Of a stretch of 64,000 nucleotides of DNA, positions 56,632 to 64,000 are shown one piece after another (positions within the stretch are counted from its first letter, which is position 1; every line of letters starts with the position of its first letter). Source of the stretch: Chloroflexota bacterium (GTDB lineage: Bacteria; Chloroflexota; Anaerolineae; Anaerolineales; Villigracilaceae); the NCBI GenBank assembly GCA_013388685.1, contig JACAET010000055.1, forward strand, positions 28,586 to 92,585. The letters are read 5' to 3'. The position numbers were made by a program, and so were the translations under genes. Below the pieces are notes generated by a model. That model was given only the letters and a program-made list of their open reading frames with translations. It searched no databases and was not told the origin of the DNA.

Positions 56632-57852
56632 TCACAGATCCGTCAGTTTCATCAACAAGTCCAGGGTTTGTTTTAATTGGTCGCGCCGGTCAAGGTGTTT
56701 GAGAAGATATGCGCGGGCATTTTGTCCCAATTTCCGTACGCGCTCCGGTTGTTTTGAGAGTTCCAGAATGGTTGCCGCGAGAACGGCATCGTTGCCCGGT
56801 TCGACAAAGACGCCGCCTTCTGAAGCCTCGATCAATTGCCGCGACACCCCGTCAATGACCAACAGGGTGGCGCGTCCAGCCGCCATATAATCAAAAACCT
56901 TGTTCGGGTAGGTGGTGCGGAACATCGGGATATCCTGCAAAATGGCGAGGCACACATCCGCTGCGGCAACGACGCGCGGCATGTCCCTTTTGGGACGAAC
57001 ACCTGCGAAGATGACATTCGACAGACCCATGCGTCGGGCTTCGGCTTCCAAACGCGGTCGTTCCTTTCCATCGCCGAACAGGACGAAACGAATCTTCTCC
57101 TCGACCTTCAGACGGTTTGCGGCGCGCAGAAGCGTGTCAATATCGTTTGCCTGTCCCAGCGCGCCCGCATACAATACGACAAACTGATCCTGCAAGCCCA
57201 GCTCGACGCGAAGCGACGAGCCATCCACCGCCGGATGGAACATGCTCACGTCTGCGCCATACGCAATATACGTCACCTTTTGCGCAGGAACGCCTTTGGC
57301 AATCATATATTCGCGGTAGGCGGGTGAATTCACCAAAATGTGCGTTGCGCGCGCGTAGAGAAATCGTTCGAGCCCGCGCGCCAAAGCAATGATTGCCGGA
57401 TTTTTCAACACCCCCATGCCCACACCGAATTCGGGCCACAGATCGCGCACTTCGAGCAGGAACGGTTTCCGCCGCATCCACGCCACGAGCCATGCCGAGA
57501 ACGCCTGGAAGATGGGCGGTGTCGTACCCATGACCAGGTCAACATGGGAGATCTGCAAAGCCGTCCAGATGGAACTGAACATGAAACTAAAAAACGAAAT
57601 CACGCGCCATGCATAACTGCGATGCAAGGCGGGGTAGATGTACGTGCGCAGAACGCGTACACCGTCAAAGTTCTGCTCGGCATAGATGCCCTTGCGCTCT
57701 ACCGTGCGCTGACCGGTCTGATAATTCAGGTCGCTGGCGACAATGATCAGTTCATGCCCAAACGGTTGTAAAAACTTTGCCATTTCGAAATGACGGGTAT
57801 GTCCCGGTTCATCGGGCGACACAAAAGCTTGATTGATAAGCAGAATACGCAT
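56632..57852 (-). CDS. Glycosyltransferase family 4
   Basis: A 406-residue GT-B protein. N-terminal ILLINQAFVSPDEPGHTRH, the middle LLEVRDLWPE, and the donor-binding YAGALGQANDIDTLL with FFGDGKER-type VLFGDGKERPRL and PNKVFDYMAAGRATLL are as in WbuB/GT4 transferases. It adds a sugar from a nucleotide donor to a glycan; the sugar is unknown. The start is leaderless, with TATAAT ending 7 nt upstream. It is the first gene of a two-gene set. Confidence 0.92.
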   Translation of the reverse strand: MRILLINQAFVSPDEPGHTRHFEMAKFLQPFGHELIIVASDLNYQTGQRTVERKGIYAEQNFDGVRVLRTYIYPALHRSYAWRVISFFSFMFSSIWTALQISHVDLVMGTTPPIFQAFSAWLVAWMRRKPFLLEVRDLWPEFGVGMGVLKNPAIIALARGLERFLYARATHILVNSPAYREYMIAKGVPAQKVTYIAYGADVSMFHPAVDGSSLRVELGLQDQFVVLYAGALGQANDIDTLLRAANRLKVEEKIRFVLFGDGKERPRLEAEARRMGLSNVIFAGVRPKRDMPRVVAAADVCLAILQDIPMFRTTYPNKVFDYMAAGRATLLVIDGVSRQLIEASEGGVFVEPGNDAVLAATILELSKQPERVRKLGQNARAYLLKHLDRRDQLKQTLDLLMKLTDL

Positions 57853-57859
57853 TGCGAGG

Positions 57860-57865
57860 ATTATA
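57860..57865 (-). promoter_or_regulatory. -10 box TATAAT, leaderless start
   Basis: TATAAT, 7 nt, then the ATG at 57852. Confidence 0.6.
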
Positions 57866-57909
57866 GCATTGGGATATATGAACCCGCTTCAGGCAGACCA
57901 ATTCAAAAA

Positions 57910-57942
57910 AGACTTCCGAAATCTTTGAGACTTCGGAAGTCT
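57910..57942 (-). terminator. Hairpin after the E2 gene
   Basis: Arms AGACTTCCGAA and TTCGGAAGTCT with an 11-nt loop, followed on the minus strand by TTTTTTGAATTGG. It should end the pyruvate dehydrogenase operon. The arms match the palindromes at 12941 and 13075. Confidence 0.7.
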
Positions 57943-57947
57943 ACCTG

Positions 57948-59207
57948 TCAAACCAGCATCCTGACGGGATTTTCCAGGAACTCCGCCAGTTTCTGCATGA
58001 ACTGCGCCGCTTCCGCTCCGTCGCTGACGCGGTGGTCAACCGAGATGGTCGCTTTCATGCGCCAGCCAATTTTGATTTCACCGTTTTCGACAACAGGCGT
58101 CTCTTTTGCCGAGCCAATCGCCAAAATGGCGGCTTCGGGCGGGTTGATGATGGCGATGAATTCTTCCACGTCGTACATGCCGAGGTTGGAGGTGGAAAAG
58201 GTCGAGCCTTCCACATCCTCCGGCTTGACCTTGCCTTCGCGCGCCCGCGCCGCCATTGCCTTGATCTCGCCTGAGATCTGGCGCAGGGGCTTCGCATCCG
58301 CATCCCTCACGACGACGGTCATCAGCCCGCCGGGGACAGTCACCGCCACGCCGACGTTGACGTGACCGAACTGGATGATTTCATTTCCCCTGATGGTCGC
58401 GTTGAGGTTGAGGAATTGACGCAACACCAGCGCCACCGCCTTGACGATGAAATCGTTGACCGAGAGTTTTTCATGATCGGGCAAAAAGGCGTTGGCTTGC
58501 TTGCGGATGTCCATCAGCGCGCCCATTTTGAACTCGTGCGTGACGTAGAAGTGCGGAACGGTCTGTTTCGATTCCACGAGGCGGCGTCCGATTGCCTGAC
58601 GGAGTTTGGTGGCGGGGATGGTTTTGTCTTCGGTGGAGGTTGATAATTGGTAACTGGGAATTGGGCTCGCAGGCGGAACACTGGTCACTGGTGACCGATT
58701 ACTGGTCAGTGCGGCTTCCACATCTTTCCGAACCACGCGCCCGCCAGGTCCCGTGCCTTGGATCGAAGCGAGATTGATGTTGTTGTCGCGGGCGATTTTG
58801 CGCGCCAGCGGGGAGGCTTTGATAACGGACGGCTGACCGCTGACAGGGGACGATGATTCAGCGGGGGCAACTGCCTGAGTTGTGGGAGCAGGCGTCGGCT
58901 TAGCGGGAAGCGGCTTTTCATCCGCAACTTTTTTGCTGCTCACTGATGACTGATCACTGACGATTTCGCCTTTCACCCCCACCACCGCAATCGGCGCGTT
59001 GACGGGAACAACCGTCCCCTGCTCGACGATGTGCTGCAACACCACCCCGCTGGCAGGAGATTCGACTTCCACAGTGGCTTTGTCGGTTTCGATTTCGGCG
59101 AGCACGTCGCCTTTGTTGATTTCTTCGCCCACCTGCTTCACCCAGCGGACGAGCATTCCCTCCGCCATGTCGAAGCCGAGTTTGGGCATGTTGATGGTTT
59201 CAGCCAT
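57948..59207 (-). CDS. pdhC: Dihydrolipoamide acyltransferase E2 of the pyruvate dehydrogenase complex
   Basis: A 419-residue E2. One lipoyl domain with Lys43 in ETDKATVEVE, a peripheral subunit-binding domain (about residues 130-167, SPLARKIARDNNINLASIQG), and the catalytic domain ending in VDHRVSDGAEA with His392 and Asp396. It moves the acetyl group to CoA. The two linkers are coded partly by short repeats: ATTGGTAACTGG (58646), GGTCACTGGTGACC (58683) and CACTGATGACTGATCACTGA (58940). The ATG overlaps the E1 beta stop by 1 nt. Confidence 0.93.
   Translation of the reverse strand: MAETINMPKLGFDMAEGMLVRWVKQVGEEINKGDVLAEIETDKATVEVESPASGVVLQHIVEQGTVVPVNAPIAVVGVKGEIVSDQSSVSSKKVADEKPLPAKPTPAPTTQAVAPAESSSPVSGQPSVIKASPLARKIARDNNINLASIQGTGPGGRVVRKDVEAALTSNRSPVTSVPPASPIPSYQLSTSTEDKTIPATKLRQAIGRRLVESKQTVPHFYVTHEFKMGALMDIRKQANAFLPDHEKLSVNDFIVKAVALVLRQFLNLNATIRGNEIIQFGHVNVGVAVTVPGGLMTVVVRDADAKPLRQISGEIKAMAARAREGKVKPEDVEGSTFSTSNLGMYDVEEFIAIINPPEAAILAIGSAKETPVVENGEIKIGWRMKATISVDHRVSDGAEAAQFMQKLAEFLENPVRMLV
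58640..58965 (-). repeat. In-frame short repeats in the E2 linkers
   Basis: Three units: 58642-58665 (ATAATTGGTAACTGGGAATT), 58679-58711 (CACTGGTCACTGGTGACC) and 58939-58965 (CACTGATGACTGATCACTGA). Related sequences lie between genes at 24698 and 60190-60268. They encode the Ser/Pro/Thr-rich linkers. Confidence 0.7.
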
Positions 59208-60181
59208 TATTTCAACACCTCCTTTGCCGCGGCGATAATGTCTGGCACTTGCGGGAGGGCGGCTTGTTCGAGCGTGCGGTTGTAGGGCAGCGGCACTTCT
59301 TTTTGCGCCACGCGCAGAATGGGCGCGTCCACGTAGTCGAAGGCTTCCTCGTAGATGCGGCTGACGACTTCAGCGCCGACGCCGTAGGACTTCCAGCCTT
59401 CTTCGACGACGATGGCGCGGTTGGTCTTCTTGAACGACTCGAGCACAGGTTCCATATCGAGCGGACGAAGGGTGCGCAAGTCTACGATTTCAGCCTGAAT
59501 GCCTTCCTTCGCCAGTTCATCGGCGGCTTTCATCGAGAGTTCAAGCCCTTTGCAGTAGGTGACGATCGTCAGGTCGCTGCCCTCGCGCTGGACTTTGGAT
59601 TTGCCGATGGGGATGAGGTACTCGCCTTCCGGCACTTCGCCGCGCACCTGGTACATGGTGGCGTGTTCGATGAACAGAATCGGGTCGTTCGACCGAATGG
59701 CAGATTTCAGCAACCCTTTGGCGTCTTCGGGTGTGCCGGGGCTGACGACTTTCAAGCCGGGGAAGTGCGCAAAGATCGCGTCGGGCGTTTGGGAGTGCGT
59801 TGCGCCGAGCTGGCGTCCGCCGCCGCCGACGGCGCGGATGACCAGCGGCAGGGTGAACTGTCCGCCGAACATGTAGCGCAGTTTCGCGGCTTGATTGACG
59901 ATGTAATCCATCGCCGAGAAGGCGAAGTTGATGGTCATCAATTCCGCGATGGGGCGCTGACCGACCATCGCCGCGCCGATCGCCGCGCCGAGGATGGCGT
60001 TTTCGGCAATGGGCGTATCCTTCACACGGTCTGCGCCGTACTTGTCATAAAAGCCTTTGGTGACGGCATACGTGCCGCCCCACACGCCGACCTCCTCGCC
60101 GAGAATAAAGACGGCGGGGTCGCGGTCCATTTCTTCCATCAGGGCTTGCGAGATTGCCTCGCGCATGGTGATTTTGGGCAT
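59207..60181 (-). CDS. pdhB: Pyruvate dehydrogenase E1 beta subunit
   Basis: A 324-residue protein. It starts MREAISQALMEEM with a Glu in FILGEEVGVWGGTY that acts on thiamine diphosphate, then RVKDTPIAENAILGAAIGAA and the C-terminal TVVEEGWKSYG-type segment (VVEEGWKSYGVGAE). With E1 alpha it decarboxylates pyruvate. CTGGAG lies 5 nt before the ATG. An 88-bp gap with repeats separates it from E1 alpha. Confidence 0.95.
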   Translation of the reverse strand: MPKITMREAISQALMEEMDRDPAVFILGEEVGVWGGTYAVTKGFYDKYGADRVKDTPIAENAILGAAIGAAMVGQRPIAELMTINFAFSAMDYIVNQAAKLRYMFGGQFTLPLVIRAVGGGGRQLGATHSQTPDAIFAHFPGLKVVSPGTPEDAKGLLKSAIRSNDPILFIEHATMYQVRGEVPEGEYLIPIGKSKVQREGSDLTIVTYCKGLELSMKAADELAKEGIQAEIVDLRTLRPLDMEPVLESFKKTNRAIVVEEGWKSYGVGAEVVSRIYEEAFDYVDAPILRVAQKEVPLPYNRTLEQAALPQVPDIIAAAKEVLK

Positions 60182-60187
60182 GATAAC

Positions 60188-60268
60188 TCCAGTGTTCAGT
60201 GATCAAGTGTTCAGTAATCAGTCATCAGTGTGTGACACTGAAAACTGATCACTGATAACTGATGACCG
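60188..60268. repeat. CACTGAT-type repeat between E1 alpha and E1 beta genes
   Basis: Units such as GTGATCAAGTGTTCAGTAAT and ACTGATCACTGATAACTGAT, able to fold with each other. The same words occur in frame in the E2 linker at 58939. Confidence 0.7.
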
Positions 60269-60269
60269 A

Positions 60270-61226
60270 TTATTCCGCATACACATCCGTAAACAACTCT
60301 TCCAGCGCGGGCTCGGGGCTGGTTTCGGCAAATTCCACCGCCTTCTGCACTTCCTCCTCCACGCGCGCTTCGATTTCATCCAGCGCCTTGCGGGTGGCGA
60401 TTTTATGATCGAGCAGGTACTTGTTGAAGATGCCGATGGGGTCGTTCTCCTGCCACTGCTTGACTTCTTCCGCCTTGCGATAACGCTCGGGATCGCCCAT
60501 CGAGTGCCCGCGGAAGCGGTAGGTGTTCACCTCGAGGAAATACGGCTGACTCTCCTGGCGGACGTAGGCAATCGCCTCCTTCGCCGCCTCATAGACCGCC
60601 ATCACGTCCATGCCATTGACTGCCGCATTCTTCATCCCGTAGCCTTCGGCTTTCTGGCGGATCTCATCCACCGCCGAAGCGCGCTCAACGGACGTACCCA
60701 TGCCGTACTGGTTGTTCTCGCACACCCACAACACACGCAGTCCCCAGACCTTGGAGAGATTCAATCCCTCATGAAAATAACCGATGTTGGTTGCGCCGTC
60801 GCCGAACATGCAGATGGTCACGTTATCATTGCCTGCGTACTGGTCGCCGAGCGCCAGTCCCGCCGCGATGGGCAGGTGACCGCCCACAATGGCGTGCCCG
60901 CCCCACATGTTCTTTTCCACGCTTGCCATGTGCATCGAACCGCCCTTGCCCTTCGACATACCCGTCGCCTTGCCGAGCAGTTCCGCCATCACCTCGTCGG
61001 CGGAGATGGCACAGTTCAACGCCACGCCGTGATCGCGGTAGGCGGTGATGACGCGGTCGCGCGGTTCGCGCGCCGCAATCAACCCCGTCGAAACGGCTTC
61101 CTGCCCGATGTAGAGGTGCATAAAGCCGCCGATCTTGCCCGCCTGATACAGTTCCGCGCCGCGCTCTTCCACGCGGCGAATCAACACCATCTGGTAATAC
61201 AAATCGAGTAGCTGCTCTTTCTTCAT
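60270..61226 (-). CDS. pdhA: Pyruvate dehydrogenase E1 alpha subunit
   Basis: A 318-residue protein. The thiamine diphosphate motif runs from GDGATN (142-147) to CENNQ (169-173). Also present: GQEAVSTGL, YRDHGVAL, and GKGGSMHM. RFRGHSMGDPERYR is the phosphorylation-loop region of E1 alpha. TTGGAG lies 5 nt before the ATG at 61226. First gene of the operon; E3 is not in the window. Confidence 0.95.
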   Translation of the reverse strand: MKKEQLLDLYYQMVLIRRVEERGAELYQAGKIGGFMHLYIGQEAVSTGLIAAREPRDRVITAYRDHGVALNCAISADEVMAELLGKATGMSKGKGGSMHMASVEKNMWGGHAIVGGHLPIAAGLALGDQYAGNDNVTICMFGDGATNIGYFHEGLNLSKVWGLRVLWVCENNQYGMGTSVERASAVDEIRQKAEGYGMKNAAVNGMDVMAVYEAAKEAIAYVRQESQPYFLEVNTYRFRGHSMGDPERYRKAEEVKQWQENDPIGIFNKYLLDHKIATRKALDEIEARVEEEVQKAVEFAETSPEPALEELFTDVYAE

Positions 61227-61367
61227 CGTTGCTCCAAAATAAAATAATGGCTGGATACAGGCAAAATACATGGCGCACGAAGCGCCACGGTGTACTCTCA
61301 CTCCAAGGCGGGCATTATATCAGAGATTTTCCGTCCGGTTTTCTCTCAAATCCTATCCTCTTTAAAG

Positions 61368-61373
61368 TACAAT
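61368..61373 (+). promoter_or_regulatory. -10 box TACAAT, leaderless start
   Basis: TACAAT, 6 nt, then the ATG at 61380. Confidence 0.55.
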
Positions 61374-61379
61374 AGGCAC

Positions 61380-62528
61380 ATGTCCTGGCTGACTGGCGGC
61401 AAACAAGCGGAAGCAAAACGTCTCGTCGCTCAACTGGCTGATTCAGCAACGCGTGAACGGGTCATACAGGACTTGATTCGACTCGACACAGACGCCCTGC
61501 CTGCGCTCCTCGAAGCGCTTCAAACCCGTGACCTGAACCTGCTCGCCATCTATGAGCAGACTCTTGCCCGAATCCCCTCCGCCTCACCCGAACTCGTCAA
61601 ACTGCTCGCCACAGCCCATCCCATCCTGCGCGCCCGCGCCGCAGATGTGCTTGGGCTTCGCAAAGACAGGTCTGCCGTGCCTGCCCTTTTGGATGCGCTC
61701 AAAGGCGAGTTTTATACGGTGCGGGCACGTGCCGCCCTTGCGCTCGCGCGCATCGGCGATAAGGGAGCAATTCCTGTACTGTTGAATACCCTCAAAGACC
61801 CCGAAAGTGACGTTCGGATTGCCGCCTGTTTGGGGCTGGGTATGTTCAAAGACCCCTCCGCCTTCGATGAAATTGCCAATCTCCTGCTCGATGACCCGAA
61901 GATCGAAGTGCGCCAGGCGGCGGCAAAGGCGCTGGGAAGCACGCGGCATCCCGCCGCCCTTCTCTTCCTGATGGAAGCCCTGCACGACTCATACTGGTGG
62001 TATGAGCGCGAATCCGCCGCCGGCGACCTGCTGACCGCCATCGAAAACATGGGCGCCGCCGCCGTCGAACCGCTGATTGACGCCCTGAAAGACAGAGAGG
62101 GCGCTGTCCGCAAATTCGCCGCGACGCTGCTCGGCGGCATCGGCGACCCGCGCGCCATCGAGCCGCTGGGCATGGCGCTCTACGACCTGCATCACGATGT
62201 GGGAAAGGCGTCGGCGGAGGCGCTGGCTCGGTTCGGCGCGGCAAGTTTCGAGGTCCTGGTGGAGGCGCTGGAACATCCCGAGATGTGGATCCGCATCCAT
62301 TCGGTGGACGTCCTGCCAAAGGTCAAGGAACCGCGCGTCGCGCTCGTCCTGCTGGAGATGCTGAAGGACCCGGAACGGGAGGTGAAGAAGCACGTCATCG
62401 AAGCGATGGGGAAGCTAAAGGACGGGCGCACCCTGCCCGCCCTGCAGGAGATCGTGACGAACCGCGCCGACCGGGAATTGGCTGCCCTCGCCAAACAAGC
62501 CATACGAGATTTCACCACCCCGTCTTGA
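61380..62528 (+). CDS. HEAT-repeat protein
   Basis: A 382-residue helical protein made of about ten PBS-lyase-type HEAT repeats of about 31 residues, e.g. RARAALALARIGDKGAIPVL and RKFAATLLGGIGDPRAIEPL. Such proteins serve as scaffolds or aid enzyme assembly. The start is leaderless. It is divergent from the pyruvate dehydrogenase operon, but a link is not shown. Confidence 0.85.
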   Translation: MSWLTGGKQAEAKRLVAQLADSATRERVIQDLIRLDTDALPALLEALQTRDLNLLAIYEQTLARIPSASPELVKLLATAHPILRARAADVLGLRKDRSAVPALLDALKGEFYTVRARAALALARIGDKGAIPVLLNTLKDPESDVRIAACLGLGMFKDPSAFDEIANLLLDDPKIEVRQAAAKALGSTRHPAALLFLMEALHDSYWWYERESAAGDLLTAIENMGAAAVEPLIDALKDREGAVRKFAATLLGGIGDPRAIEPLGMALYDLHHDVGKASAEALARFGAASFEVLVEALEHPEMWIRIHSVDVLPKVKEPRVALVLLEMLKDPEREVKKHVIEAMGKLKDGRTLPALQEIVTNRADRELAALAKQAIRDFTTPS

Positions 62529-62587
62529 CCTTGAATCAAAATTGATGTAAATTAGACAGAAACAGTCCGAATACCAGGAGGTGTGCT

Positions 62588-63208
62588 GTGTTTGTGTCAA
62601 GGCTTCTTCGATGGAGTGGTCTGTCGCTGTTGCTTGGCGGATTGCTTTCCTCCCTCTTCTGGATATTTCATCCCGAAGAGCATCTGCTTCTGGAAAACCC
62701 CGGCGCATACCAGGCGGAACACCTTTTGGGCTTTGTGGGTTACATGCTGTTCACGTTGGGAATTTTCGGCTTATACGCCAGGCTCGCTGAAAACGCCCGC
62801 TGGATCGGGTTTGCCGGTTTTATCGTGGTGACGTTGTGCATGTTCGTTTTGATCGGTGTCAATACGATTGACACCTTCATCTGGCCCTCCATTGCGCAAA
62901 TACAGCCGGAATTGATTCTCTCAACCGATGGGGAGTTCAATGAGACTTCCCTGCCCTTCGCAAAAAGCATTTCTCTCGTTATTCCGGCGTCAATCATTGC
63001 GATTGTCGGCATGATTTTTCTCGGTGTGGCGATCTGGAGGAGCGGCATCTTTCCGCGCTGGGCGGGCGTCCTGCTCATCGTTTCGTCGGCGTTGTTTTAT
63101 ATCGGACCCGGCTTTGTTCCTCACGAACAGTTACTGATTAATCTGCTTGTGTTCGGTCCGTTCATTGCGGCAACCACCTGGCTCGGAATCGGCATGGTAC
63201 GGCAATAA
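62588..63208 (+). CDS. Membrane protein with about six helices
   Basis: A 206-residue hydrophobic protein with about six membrane helices and one outer loop at about residues 95-125. It starts with GTG at 62588; AGGAGG sits 6-7 nt upstream, an excellent site. Its stop is directly followed by the GTG start of the next gene. The function is unknown. Confidence 0.75.
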   Translation: MFVSRLLRWSGLSLLLGGLLSSLFWIFHPEEHLLLENPGAYQAEHLLGFVGYMLFTLGIFGLYARLAENARWIGFAGFIVVTLCMFVLIGVNTIDTFIWPSIAQIQPELILSTDGEFNETSLPFAKSISLVIPASIIAIVGMIFLGVAIWRSGIFPRWAGVLLIVSSALFYIGPGFVPHEQLLINLLVFGPFIAATTWLGIGMVRQ

Positions 63209-63904
63209 GTGAAGAAGATCCACCTCCTGCTGAGCGTGCAATCCATTGTGGCGGTTTTGGTTTCACTCAACCGCCTCGGCGCGTGGACTTTGGGTTACGT
63301 CCTGCCGAACGAATTTCTCCGCTGGGTGGATTTCAACAACATGCTCGTCCTGCCGCTCGTCAGTTTGACGGCGCTGTATCTCCTCAAGAAAACGATCGAA
63401 CACGATTCACCCGCGCGTGAGGGACGCGCGCATATGGCGTGGAATCTGGTCTTCATCGTCGGCTTGTATCTCACCGCCGCGAGTTACGGCGACCATGAAG
63501 TGACCAATTACCTGCACGTCCGCTTTTGTCTCGACGACCCAAACAGCGACCTGTGCCGCATCGTCATCTTCAACGACGACGAGTTCAGTCATTGGGTGTT
63601 CTTCACGGGGTTCATCATGGTCAACGCCGCGATCCTGTTGTTACAGAATGTGTTCCCCCACCGCGAAAATCTTTCGGGCGTGGACGTTGGATTACTGTTA
63701 TTGAACTCCCTGTTTCTGGGCGCGGGCGTGCTTGCGAATCTCGGCTTTGAAGAGATTGGCTTGGACTTGTACGTCGTCGCGTTGCTCGCGGGCGTTTCGG
63801 CATTCCTACTCTGGAGGCGCGGCAGACAGCCGATGTTCATCTATTACACGTCCGCGTATTGGCTGGGATTGATCGGTAGTTTGATCGCACAGGCAATCCG
63901 GTAA
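63209..63904 (+). CDS. Membrane protein with about seven helices
   Basis: A 231-residue protein with about seven membrane helices and an acidic loop with two Cys (VRFCLDDPNSDLCR). The GTG start follows the previous stop without a gap, so the two proteins are coupled and may act together. The function is unknown. The Cys pair could form a disulfide if the loop is outside. Confidence 0.75.
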   Translation: MKKIHLLLSVQSIVAVLVSLNRLGAWTLGYVLPNEFLRWVDFNNMLVLPLVSLTALYLLKKTIEHDSPAREGRAHMAWNLVFIVGLYLTAASYGDHEVTNYLHVRFCLDDPNSDLCRIVIFNDDEFSHWVFFTGFIMVNAAILLLQNVFPHRENLSGVDVGLLLLNSLFLGAGVLANLGFEEIGLDLYVVALLAGVSAFLLWRRGRQPMFIYYTSAYWLGLIGSLIAQAIR

Positions 63905-63910
63905 ATTGTT

Positions 63911-64000
63911 TTATTTTTTGAAAGGAAGCGGCGGCAGGCAGCAAACGATCGAACTCGTGTCGGCGTTTACCAGCGCATCGGCTTCCGCCTGACGGATACA
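63911..64000 (-). CDS. C-terminal end of a gene that continues past the window
   Basis: The minus strand is open from base 64000 to a TAA at 63911-63913, giving 29 residues that end in CCLPPLPFKK. It is convergent with the gene ending at 63904. Too short for a family call; it could be chance. Confidence 0.4.
   Translation of the reverse strand, partial: CIRQAEADALVNADTSSIVCCLPPLPFKK

Overview
The window is a 64 kb piece of a bacterial chromosome with moderate to high GC. It most resembles a member of Chloroflexota, class Anaerolineae (inference). Reasons: a translin-family protein next to a DUF3467 protein; cell-surface proteins with SH3b domains and low-complexity Thr/Pro linkers; many genes with a TATAAT-like -10 box ending only 6-7 nt before the start codon (leaderless mRNA); and intergenic DNA packed with short inverted repeats, some of which reach into genes. 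No rRNA, tRNA, CRISPR array, integrase or transposase gene was seen. About 64 protein genes are supported, two of them cut by the window edges.

Layout. 1-7.2 kb: surface protein fragment, serine carboxypeptidase, small secreted proteins, and a fluoride pair (crcB plus a DUF190-CBS protein). 7.2-16.2 kb: a redox block with a cytochrome b/ferredoxin fusion, a CcoI-like copper P-type ATPase with a TauE/SafE-like membrane protein, and a three-gene heme-copper oxidase operon whose catalytic subunit has Gln where the cross-linked Tyr of oxygen reductases sits. That operon is divergent from a lipoprotein cytochrome c, and two near-identical CRP/FNR-like sites lie between them. 16.6-25 kb: glycerate 2-kinase, FAD oxidoreductase, holA, DUF6391 protein, membrane proteins, MerR-like regulator and a PucC-like MFS transporter.

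25.2-34.0 kb is one iron-homeostasis region: a ferric-iron ABC transporter (fbpABC type), two DtxR-family regulators with different metal-ligand residues, feoA, a feoB split into separate GTPase and membrane genes, and a feoC-like gene. 34-49.5 kb is mostly housekeeping: recN, NAD kinase, a Cas4-like nuclease split into two genes that each carry a transmembrane helix, a peptidoglycan/cysteine peptidase, thioesterase, M42 peptidase, LLM oxidoreductase, MazG-like protein, a recF-nth pair, peptide deformylase, and a cyclic-nucleotide/PH-domain membrane protein. 49.5-64 kb holds a response regulator, flavoprotein, cytochrome b561, ssb, translin, glycosyltransferases, a pyruvate dehydrogenase operon (E1a-E1b-E2), a HEAT-repeat protein and two membrane proteins.

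The main points for a second look are the split membrane-tethered Cas4-like nuclease, the split FeoB, the Tyr-less heme-copper oxidase with an intact CuA site (a candidate nitric oxide reductase), a 174-bp MITE-like element present twice with 12-bp terminal inverted repeats, short repeats that enter reading frames and encode linker peptides, and the leaderless promoter pattern. All function calls come from reading motifs by eye; no database search was run.
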